A stretch of DNA of 64,000 nt, taken from positions 620,001-684,000 of the forward strand of contig NZ_JAEKEZ010000029.1 of NCBI RefSeq assembly GCF_016650815.1, in the 5' to 3' direction. A program made the translations under genes and the position numbers. Source of the stretch: Pseudomonas sp. TH31 (GTDB lineage: Bacteria > Pseudomonadota > Gammaproteobacteria > Pseudomonadales > Pseudomonadaceae). The notes beneath the pieces were generated by a model that was not told where the DNA came from, did no database searches, and saw only the letters and a program-made list of their open reading frames with translations. Shown here in pieces: positions 44,984 to 52,438 of the stretch; the first letter of the stretch is position 1, and every line of letters begins with the position of its first letter.

Positions 44984-46183
44984 ATGAACAACGCTCTGAA
45001 CCAGTTGCAGCCCTACCCGTTCGAGAAGCTCCGCGCCCTGCTCGGCGGCGTCACGCCAAACCCGGACAAACGTGCCATCGCCCTGTCCATTGGCGAACCG
45101 AAGCACCGTTCGCCAAGCTTTGTCGCCGAAGCCCTGGCCAACAATCTGGATCAGATGGCCGTGTACCCGACCACCCTCGGTATCCCGGCCCTGCGTGAAG
45201 CCATCGCCGCCTGGTGTGAACGTCGCTTCAACGTCCCGAGCGGCTGGCTCGACCCGGCGCGTAATGTGCTGCCGGTCAACGGCACCCGTGAAGCGCTGTT
45301 TGCCTTCACCCAAACCGTGGTCAACCGTGGCGACGACGCGCTGGTGGTCAGCCCGAACCCGTTCTATCAGATCTACGAAGGTGCCGCGTTCCTCGCCGGG
45401 GCCAAGCCGCATTACCTGCCATGCCTGGACGAAAACGGCTTCAACCCGGATTTCGACGCTGTATCGCCAGACATCTGGAAGCGCTGCCAGATCCTGTTCC
45501 TGTGCTCGCCAGGCAACCCGACCGGTGCGCTGATCCCGGTTGAAAGCCTGAAAAAGCTGATTGCCCTGGCCGACGAATACGACTTCGTGATCGCCGCCGA
45601 CGAGTGCTACAGCGAACTGTACTTCGACGAACAAACCCCGCCGGCCGGCCTGCTTAGCGCCTGTGTGGAACTGGGTCGCAAGGATTTCAAGCGCTGCGTG
45701 GTGTTCCACAGCCTGTCCAAGCGTTCCAACCTGCCGGGCCTGCGTTCGGGTTTTGTGGCCGGTGATGCCGACATCCTCAAGGGCTTCCTGCTGTACCGTA
45801 CCTACCACGGCTGCGCGATGCCGGTTCAAACCCAACTGGCCAGCGTTGCGGCATGGAACGACGAAGTACACGTGCGCGCCAACCGCGCGCTGTATCGCGA
45901 AAAGTACGATGCGGTACTGGAAATCCTCAGCCCGGTGATGGATGTGCAGCGTCCGGACGGCGGTTTCTACTTGTGGCCGAACGTTGAAGGCGATGACGAG
46001 GCGTTCTGCCGCGATTTGTATGTTGAAGAACATGTGACGGTGGTGCCGGGGTCGTACTTGTCCCGCGATGTGGAGGGTACCAATCCGGGCGCTGGCCGGG
46101 TGCGCATGGCGCTGGTTGCGCCGTTGGCCGAATGCGTTGAAGCGGCAGAGCGGATTCGCACCTTCATCCAGCGCCGTAAATAA
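44984..46183 (+). CDS. dapC: Succinyldiaminopimelate aminotransferase
   Basis: 399-residue class I PLP aminotransferase. The PLP lysine is in FHSLSKRSNLPGLRSGF; NGTREALFAFTQ and SPGNPTGALIPVE are family blocks. It makes N-succinyl-LL-diaminopimelate in the succinylase route, and dapD and dapE of the same route lie at 48.5 and 55.2 kb. The assignment over general aminotransferases rests on position next to glnD and dapD, as in P. aeruginosa. Confidence 0.93.
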   Translation: MNNALNQLQPYPFEKLRALLGGVTPNPDKRAIALSIGEPKHRSPSFVAEALANNLDQMAVYPTTLGIPALREAIAAWCERRFNVPSGWLDPARNVLPVNGTREALFAFTQTVVNRGDDALVVSPNPFYQIYEGAAFLAGAKPHYLPCLDENGFNPDFDAVSPDIWKRCQILFLCSPGNPTGALIPVESLKKLIALADEYDFVIAADECYSELYFDEQTPPAGLLSACVELGRKDFKRCVVFHSLSKRSNLPGLRSGFVAGDADILKGFLLYRTYHGCAMPVQTQLASVAAWNDEVHVRANRALYREKYDAVLEILSPVMDVQRPDGGFYLWPNVEGDDEAFCRDLYVEEHVTVVPGSYLSRDVEGTNPGAGRVRMALVAPLAECVEAAERIRTFIQRRK

Positions 46184-46192
46184 AGGCCCCTC

Positions 46193-46237
46193 TGTAGGCG
46201 CTGCCGAAGGCTCGGGCCGCGTTCGGCAGCTCCTACA
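46193..46237. repeat. REP hairpin, GTAGGAGCTGCC family (copy 3)
   Basis: TGTAGGCGCTGCCGAAGGC against a TTCGGCAGCTCCTACA arm, one compact hairpin between the convergent dapC and nhaP-like genes. It may double as a bidirectional terminator. Confidence 0.8.
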
Positions 46238-46247
46238 GGGTCAGGTA

Positions 46248-47878
46248 TTACTTCACCTGGCCGAGATTTGCCTCGCTCAGGTCCAGCTCACCCAACACCT
46301 CACGCAGCACGTCATCGCCGATCTGGTGGTGACGGCTGAGGCTGTACAATTCCAGGCGCTGCGCCCGCAGTGCTTTCAGGCGTAAACGCCGCTCCAGCAA
46401 GTCCATCTGAAACGCCAGGGCCTGGGCTTCGGCGGAATCGTTAAAGACTTCCAGTTGATGACGGTACTCGGACATGATCCGCGCCTTGAGTTCAGCCGCC
46501 AACGCCGCCTCCGCCGCATCTACGGGCTTGGCCTCTTCGACTTCCAGCGCATGGATCGCCGCTTCAGCGGTTTTGCGCCAGGCGTCGCGCACTTCATGGC
46601 GACGCTTGTCGTCCGGGCTTTTCTCAATACCTCGCAGCAACAGCGGCAAGGCGATGCACGCGGCAATCAGCGACAGCAGAATGACCCCGGCCGCGATGAA
46701 AATCAGCAGATCACGCTCGGGAAACGCGGTGCCCCCCATCAACAGCGGCACCGACAGCACACCCGCCAGGGTCACCGCCCCCGCACGCCGCCGACCGTCA
46801 GCAACCAGCAGGACCGAGCCGTAGGCACCAGCGTCAGTTCGCCCTTGCCCCGCCAGCGCCGCAGCAGCCCCGACACCCGCCAAGTGCTCTGCACCCAGAT
46901 AAACCGCAACACCAGCAACACCATATAAATCGCCACCACGTCCAGGCAACGGTAGAGCAACGTCGGCCACATCGACGTTTCCTGGCTGGCCACAGCCTTG
47001 ATGATGTCCGGCAGTTGCAAGCCCAGCAGCAGGAAAATCAAGCCGTTAAAGGCGAACTCCAGCAATGACCAGACACTGCGATTGAGCAAACGCGTGCTGG
47101 TCTGGCGCGGCAGCAAGTCGAGCCAGCTCTGCATCATCCCCGCCGCCACCGCAGACAAAATGCCAGAGGCGCCGAGCCGTTCAGCCAGCACATAAGCGGC
47201 GAACGGCAGCAACAACATGAACACCACATGAGTCGCCGGGTCATCCCAGCCGCGGGCGATCATCCATGAGCGCAAGCGGCCCACCAGCCAACTCAGCGCC
47301 ACACCGGTGGCAAGACCGCCGACCGCCACCAACACGAATGTCAGACTCGCATTGGCCAAAGAGAACACGCCGGTCACGGCCGCCGCCAAGGCAAATTTGA
47401 AGGTCACCAGGCCCGAGGCGTCGTTCATCAACGCCTCGCCCTGCAACATGTGCATCAACGGTGTCGGCAAGCGGTTCTGGGAAATGGCCGAGACCGCCAC
47501 CGCATCGGTCGGCGACAACACGGCCGCCAACGCGAACGCCACCGGCAGTGGAATACTCGGCAGCAACCAATGAATGAAATACCCGGCGGCGACCACGGTG
47601 AACAACACCAAACCCACCGCCAGGGTCAGGATCGGCCCGCGCAAACGCCACAACTCACGCTTGGGCATACGCCAGCCATCGGAAAACAACAACGGCGGCA
47701 GAAACAGGAAGAGGAATAATTCCGGATCCAGCGCCACATGCAGCCCCAATGTGGGCCACGCCAGTAAAGCACCCGCACCGATTTGCACCAGCGGCAACGG
47801 CAGCGGGATCACCCGCCCGATCAGGCGTGAAACGCCGACCAGCATCAGCATGATCAGAACGGTATAGGCGGTTTGCAT
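46248..47878 (-). pseudogene. Sodium/proton antiporter (NhaP/CPA1 family), frameshifted
   Basis: About 543-residue CPA1 antiporter. Twelve or so hydrophobic helices (residues about 1-420) include the family core LSPTDAVAV and GEALMNDASGLVTFKFAL, where the Asp residues carry the ions. A cytoplasmic C-terminal domain follows. The frame breaks at the CCCCC run 46778-46782; a sixth C restores the family GVRGAVTLAGVLS block. The start is ATG 47878; the frame's first ATG at 47908 is less likely. E. coli YjcE/NhaP-like proteins are the nearest kin, but the ion and physiological role are unknown. It is non-essential, so a genuine mutation is conceivable. Confidence 0.88.
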
Positions 47879-47978
47879 AAAGCGCTTTTCCCAGGCAATC
47901 GACAGCATTGAAGTGCCATATTAGCCGCTTAGAGTGAGGGCTGGCCGTTACACCAATGTCGCATCGCCTGCAACCACC

Positions 47979-48086
47979 GCAAAACCTGTAGGAGCAAAGC
48001 TTGCTCGCGATAGCGGTGTGTCAGTCGCCATGAATGCTGCCTGACACTCCGTCATCGCGAGCAAGCTTTGCTCCTACAGGTTTTGC
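47979..48086. repeat. REPIN, GGAGCAAAGCTTGCTCGCGA family (copy 2)
   Basis: GCAAAACCTGTAGGAGCAAAG is mirrored by CTTTGCTCCTACAGGTTTTGC ending at 48086, with GCTTGCTCGCGAT inner arms and a spacer carrying GTGTCAG/CTGACAC. Confidence 0.85.
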
Positions 48087-48154
48087 GTTTTAACCGGAAG
48101 GCCATGGCATAATCCGTCACCTTTTTTTCCAGCACCTGTAAAGGGGGCAATTCC

Positions 48155-48517
48155 TTGACCGTTTCAAGTAAAACGCTGCACCTTTTCGGCATCAAAGCCT
48201 GCGACACCATGAAAAAGGCGCGCACCTGGCTCGATGAACACGCTGTCAGCTATGACTTCCATGATTACAAAACGGCCGGAATCGACCGTGAACACCTGAC
48301 CCAATGGTGCGACGAGCACGGCTGGCAAGTGGTGTTGAACCGTGCAGGCACGACCTTTCGCAAACTCGACGACGAACGCAAAGCCGATCTCGACCAAGCG
48401 AAAGCCATCGAATTGATGCTCGCACAACCCTCGATGATCAAGCGCCCGGTGCTTGATCTCGGTGACCGAACCCTGATTGGCTTCAAGCCAGATATCTACG
48501 CGGCCGCACTCAAGTAA
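48155..48517 (+). CDS. yffB: ArsC/Spx-family protein YffB
   Basis: 120-residue thioredoxin-fold protein of the arsenate reductase (ArsC/Spx) family. The conserved Cys is in FGIKACDTMKKARTWL, and NRAGTTFRKL plus KRPVLDLGDRTLIGF follow, giving the family pattern. The start is probably TTG 48155, 7 bp after GGGGG; no ATG is well placed. In many genomes yffB sits near dap genes, as here between dapC and dapD. True arsenate reduction is unproven for this subfamily, so I do not call it an arsenate reductase. Confidence 0.85.
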   Translation: MTVSSKTLHLFGIKACDTMKKARTWLDEHAVSYDFHDYKTAGIDREHLTQWCDEHGWQVVLNRAGTTFRKLDDERKADLDQAKAIELMLAQPSMIKRPVLDLGDRTLIGFKPDIYAAALK

Positions 48518-48550
48518 GGCAGCCCGTTCCTTTTTGTTAGAGGTATCAAC

Positions 48551-49585
48551 ATGTCCAATACTCTGTTCAGCCTGGCCTTTGGTGTCGGCACTCAAAACCG
48601 TCAAGGCGCCTGGCTGGAAGTGTTTTACGCACAGCCACTGCTCAATCCATCGGCTGAACTGGTCGCTGCGATTGCTCCAGTCCTGGGCTACACCGCAGGC
48701 AATCAGGCCATCGCGTTCAGCACCGCTCAAGCCTCGCAACTGGCTGAAGCGCTGAAAAGCGTCGACGCCGGCCAGGCTGCATTGCTGACCCGTCTGGCTG
48801 AGAGCCACAAGCCGCTGGTCGCGACCATTCTGGCCGAAGACGTTCAACTGACGTCCACGCCTGAGGCTTACCTCAAGCTGCACCTGCTGTCCCACCGCCT
48901 GGTCAAGCCACATGGCCTGAACCTGGCCGGCGTGTTCCCGCTGCTGCCGAACGTTGCCTGGACCAGCCAGGGCGCCATCGACCTGGCCGAACTGGCCGAG
49001 CATCAACTGGAAGCCCGTCTGCGCGGCGAGCTGCTGGAAGTGTTTTCGGTGGACAAGTTCCCGAAAATGACCGACTACGTGGTTCCGGCCGGCGTGCGTA
49101 TCGCTGACGCGGCACGTATTCGTCTGGGCGCCTACGTAGGCGAAGGCACCACCGTGATGCACGAAGGTTTCGTCAACTTCAACGCCGGCACCGAAGGCCC
49201 GGGCATGATCGAAGGTCGCGTGTCGGCTGGCGTGTTCGTCGGCAAGGGTTCGGACCTGGGCGGCGGTTGCTCGACCATGGGCACCCTGTCGGGCGGCGGC
49301 AATATCGTGATCAAGGTTGGCGAAGGCTGCCTGATCGGCGCCAACGCCGGTATCGGTATCCCGTTGGGCGACCGCAACACCGTTGAATCGGGCCTGTACG
49401 TGACCGCCGGGACTAAAGTAGCGCTGCTGGACGAGAACAACACACTGGTCAAAGTCGTGAAAGCCCGTGAACTGGCCGGTCAACCTGACCTGCTGTTCCG
49501 CCGCAATTCGCAGAGCGGTGCCGTGGAATGCAAAACCCACAAATCGGCCATCGAACTGAACGCAGCGCTGCACGCTCACAACTAA
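48551..49585 (+). CDS. dapD: 2,3,4,5-tetrahydropyridine-2,6-dicarboxylate N-succinyltransferase
   Basis: 344 residues, the longer form of DapD found in Pseudomonas. A left-handed beta-helix of hexapeptide repeats (GVRIADAARIRLGAYVGEGT, ENVIKV-like turns) forms the acyltransferase core, with an N-terminal domain of about 170 residues. It succinylates tetrahydrodipicolinate on the way to diaminopimelate and lysine. It follows yffB by 33 bp and is probably co-transcribed. Confidence 0.96.
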   Translation: MSNTLFSLAFGVGTQNRQGAWLEVFYAQPLLNPSAELVAAIAPVLGYTAGNQAIAFSTAQASQLAEALKSVDAGQAALLTRLAESHKPLVATILAEDVQLTSTPEAYLKLHLLSHRLVKPHGLNLAGVFPLLPNVAWTSQGAIDLAELAEHQLEARLRGELLEVFSVDKFPKMTDYVVPAGVRIADAARIRLGAYVGEGTTVMHEGFVNFNAGTEGPGMIEGRVSAGVFVGKGSDLGGGCSTMGTLSGGGNIVIKVGEGCLIGANAGIGIPLGDRNTVESGLYVTAGTKVALLDENNTLVKVVKARELAGQPDLLFRRNSQSGAVECKTHKSAIELNAALHAHN

Positions 49586-49613
49586 GCAGAGCGTCACACG
49601 ATCACCTGTCCTC

Positions 49614-49685
49614 GTAGGAGCGAGGCTTGCCCGCGAAGCTTTTGGCGGCCTCAAGGGCCCTTTCGCGAGCAAGCTTTGCTCCTAC
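49614..49685. repeat. REP hairpin, GGAGCAAAGCTTGCTCGCG family (copy 3)
   Basis: GTAGGAGCGAGGCTTGCCCGCGAA against TTCGCGAGCAAGCTTTGCTCCTAC, imperfect arms around GGCCTCAAGGGCC. Between dapD and csdA. Confidence 0.8.
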
Positions 49686-49736
49686 AAAGTCAAGGTCAGG
49701 CGTACACCCCGCCCATGTTCACCAGGGCCGAACAAC

Positions 49737-50942
49737 ATGATGATTCCCTCTCCCTGGCGTGCCGATTTTCCGGCCATCGCCGCTCTGCAACGGCAAGACC
49801 AGACGTATCTGGACAACGCCGCCACCACGCAAAAACCTCAAGCCCTGCTGGATGCCCTGGCGCATTACTACGCCAATGGCGCGGCCAACGTGCATCGGGC
49901 GCAACACTTGCCCGGCGCCCATGCCACCCAGGCGTTCGAGGACAGCCGCAGCAAAGTCGCCCAATGGCTTAACGCCGGCGATTGTGGGCAGATTATCTTC
50001 ACCCACGGCGCGACGTCGGCGCTGAACCTCCTGGCCTATGGCCTGGAACATCTATTCAATCCGGGCGATGAGATTGTCATCAGCGCCCTGGAGCACCACG
50101 CCAATCTGTTGCCCTGGCAGCAACTGGCCCTGCGCCGCGCGCTGAAACTGGTGATCTTGCCGCTCGATCCCGACGGTGTGATCGACCTTGCGAGCGCCGC
50201 ACAGTTGATCGGCCCACGCACCCGATTGCTGGCGGTCAGTCAGTTGTCCAACGTGCTCGGCGCCTGGCAACCGTTGCCCGAGTTGCTGACGCTGGCCAAG
50301 GCGCATAACGCCCTGACCGTGATCGACGGCGCGCAAGGCGTGGTTCATGGCCGGCACGACGTGCAGGCGCTGGGTTGCGACTTTTATGTGTTTTCCAGCC
50401 ACAAGCTCTATGGCCCCGATGGCCTGGGCGTGTTGTTCGGGCGTAACGCAGCCCTTGAACAAGTGCGTGCGTGGCAATTCGGCGGCGAGATGGTGCTGGA
50501 CGCCAACTACCACGACGCGCGCTTTCGGCCGGCACCGCTGGGTTTCGAGGCCGGTACGCCTCCAATCGCCAGCGTAATTGGACTGGGGGCAACCCTGGAT
50601 TACCTCGGGGGGCTGGATCAGGACGCCGTGTCCGCCCACGAAGCGGCGTTGCATGACTATCTGCTCAAAGGCCTTGTGGCGCGCAACGGCATCCGCCTGC
50701 TGGGCAAGCCACAACTGGCGTTGGCCAGTTTTATCGTCGAGGGTGTGCATAACTCGGACCTGGCGCATTTGCTGACCGAACAAGGGATCGCCGTGCGCGC
50801 CGGTCATCACTGCGCCATGCCTCTACTCAAGAGCTTTGAGCTGGCCGGGGCGATTCGGGTGTCGCTGGCGCTGTACAACGATTCCGAAGATCTGGAACGC
50901 TTCTTTGAAGCGTTGGATCAAGCGCTGGAGTTGTTGCGATGA
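49737..50942 (+). CDS. csdA: Group II cysteine desulfurase CsdA
   Basis: About 401 residues. The PLP lysine is in VFSSHKLYGPDGLG and the catalytic cysteine in VRAGHHCAMP near the C terminus, the RxGHHCA arrangement of SufS/CsdA-type enzymes. It takes sulfur from cysteine and gives it to CsdE. ATG 49737 and ATG 49740 are both possible starts. CsdE overlaps the end (ATGA) and tcdA lies beyond. In E. coli the three act together for ct6A formation in tRNA, which supports CsdA over SufS here. Confidence 0.9.
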   Translation: MMIPSPWRADFPAIAALQRQDQTYLDNAATTQKPQALLDALAHYYANGAANVHRAQHLPGAHATQAFEDSRSKVAQWLNAGDCGQIIFTHGATSALNLLAYGLEHLFNPGDEIVISALEHHANLLPWQQLALRRALKLVILPLDPDGVIDLASAAQLIGPRTRLLAVSQLSNVLGAWQPLPELLTLAKAHNALTVIDGAQGVVHGRHDVQALGCDFYVFSSHKLYGPDGLGVLFGRNAALEQVRAWQFGGEMVLDANYHDARFRPAPLGFEAGTPPIASVIGLGATLDYLGGLDQDAVSAHEAALHDYLLKGLVARNGIRLLGKPQLALASFIVEGVHNSDLAHLLTEQGIAVRAGHHCAMPLLKSFELAGAIRVSLALYNDSEDLERFFEALDQALELLR

Positions 50943-51346
50943 GCTTGCCCGTCGAAGCGGTTACGGCGCTGGAGACGTTTCAACAGGCTGCCGGCTGGGA
51001 GCAGCGGGCGCGATTGCTGATGCAATGGGGCGATCGTCTGCCGGCGTTGCGCGATGAGGATAAGGTCGACGCTAATCGGGTGCATGGCTGTGAAAGTCAG
51101 GTGTGGCTGGTGGGCTCGCTGGATGATGGCCATTGGCTGTTTGCGGCGAGCAGCGATGCGCGACTGATTCGCGGGTTGGTGGCGTTGTTGCTGGCGCGGG
51201 TCAACGGGTTGTCGGTGGCTGAGTTGCAGCAGGTGGATCTGCCGGACTGGTTTAATCAGTTAGGCCTGAGCCGACAGCTCTCGCCTTCGCGCAGTAATGG
51301 CCTCAATGCCGTGCTCCAGCGAATGCGGAGCCTAAGCGACGTGTAG
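50939..51346 (+). CDS. csdE: CsdE/SufE-family sulfur acceptor
   Basis: 135 residues. The sulfur-accepting cysteine lies in NRVHGCESQVWLVG, and the rest is the SufE fold. It activates CsdA and receives its persulfide. The ATG overlaps csdA as ATGA. Its stop TAG (51344-51346) is the first part of a REP repeat (GTAGGAGC), so the repeat sits flush at the end of the gene. Confidence 0.9.
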   Translation: MSLPVEAVTALETFQQAAGWEQRARLLMQWGDRLPALRDEDKVDANRVHGCESQVWLVGSLDDGHWLFAASSDARLIRGLVALLLARVNGLSVAELQQVDLPDWFNQLGLSRQLSPSRSNGLNAVLQRMRSLSDV

Positions 51347-51385
51347 GAGCTGCCGAAGGCTCAGGCCGCGTTCGGCAGCTCCTAC
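51343..51385. repeat. REP hairpin, GTAGGAGCTGCC family (copy 4)
   Basis: GTAGGAGCTGCCGAAGGC against TTCGGCAGCTCCTAC around GGCCGCG. It provides the csdE stop codon and lies between csdE and tcdA, which converge. Confidence 0.85.
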
Positions 51386-51397
51386 CGGGGTTCGACC

Positions 51398-52210
51398 TTA
51401 AGCCTCAGGCTTGATGCGATCCGCCGGCCGCCGCACGCCCGCCACAATCTTATCCACAGCCTTGGTCGCAGCAACCATGCCGAACGTCGCCGTCACCATC
51501 ATCACCGCGCCAAACCCACCGGCGCAGTCGAGCTTCACGCCATCGCCGACAAAACTCTTCTGCAAGCAAATGCTGCCATCCGGTTTCGGGTAGCGCAGCT
51601 GTTCGGTCGAGAACACGCACGGCACGCTGTAATGGCGGGTCACGGTGCGGGAGAAGTTGTAGTCGCGGCGCAACGTCGAGCGCACTTTCGAGGCCAACGG
51701 GTCGTTGAAGGTGCGGTTGAGGTCGCAGACCTGGATCAACGTCGGGTCAATCTGCCCGCCCGCACCGCCCGTGGTGATGATCTGGATCTTGCGGCGTTTG
51801 CACCAGGCAATCAGCGCGGCCTTGGCGTTGACGCTGTCGATGCAGTCAATCACGCAGTCGATGTTCGGCGTGATGTACTCGGCCATGGTCTCGCGCGTCA
51901 CGAAATCCGCCACCGCGTGCACCGTGCAGTCCGGGTTGATCCCGCGCAGGCGCTCGGCCATCACTTCGACCTTGGGCTTGCCGACGGTGCTGTCCAGCGC
52001 ATGCAACTGACGGTTGGCGTTGCTGACGCAGACGTCGTCCAGGTCGAACAGCGAAATTTCGCCCACGCCGCACCGGGCAATGGCTTCCGCCGCCCAGGAG
52101 CCGACGCCGCCGACGCCAACAATCGCCACATGGGCCACACGCAAGCGCTCAAGGCCTTCGATGCCGTACAAACGGGCGATGCCGGCAAACCGTGGATCTT
52201 CTGTACTCAT
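51398..52210 (-). CDS. tcdA: tRNA threonylcarbamoyladenosine dehydratase TcdA (CsdL)
   Basis: 270 residues from ATG 52210; ATG 52216 is an alternative. The E1-like Rossmann loop is VAIVGVGGVGSWAAEA, with ArgXXSD-like NRQLHALD and the acidic DCIDSVNAKAAL. The Cys in the C-terminal half (KLDCAGGFG) is typical of the family. It cyclises t6A37 to ct6A in tRNAs using ATP. Its neighbours csdA-csdE on the opposite strand supply sulfur for the same modification in E. coli. Confidence 0.93.
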   Translation of the reverse strand: MSTEDPRFAGIARLYGIEGLERLRVAHVAIVGVGGVGSWAAEAIARCGVGEISLFDLDDVCVSNANRQLHALDSTVGKPKVEVMAERLRGINPDCTVHAVADFVTRETMAEYITPNIDCVIDCIDSVNAKAALIAWCKRRKIQIITTGGAGGQIDPTLIQVCDLNRTFNDPLASKVRSTLRRDYNFSRTVTRHYSVPCVFSTEQLRYPKPDGSICLQKSFVGDGVKLDCAGGFGAVMMVTATFGMVAATKAVDKIVAGVRRPADRIKPEA

Positions 52211-52438
52211 GACCATTACCCCAAAAACCGGCGCGCATTATAGGGCCACATTTCAACAAGATCTAAGTCACCGAGCAAAAGTTAGAGAACTCTAGAGAAA
52301 AGCGATTGCCAAATGTAGGATATTTCCCTGCATGCTGTACGAACTTGGAACACCACGTGTAGGATTCGCGCCCCAGCCCCTTGGTAACCGGCCGCCGACC
52401 GTTCCTTCGTTCAGAAGTCTCTGGAACCTGAAATAGCT

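Noticed and set aside
12569..47878. Programmed frameshifting in the five split genes
   Set aside because: There is no slippery heptamer with a downstream structure; the needed shift is an added base (deletion in the DNA) at unrelated short runs, and the families are not known to use recoding.
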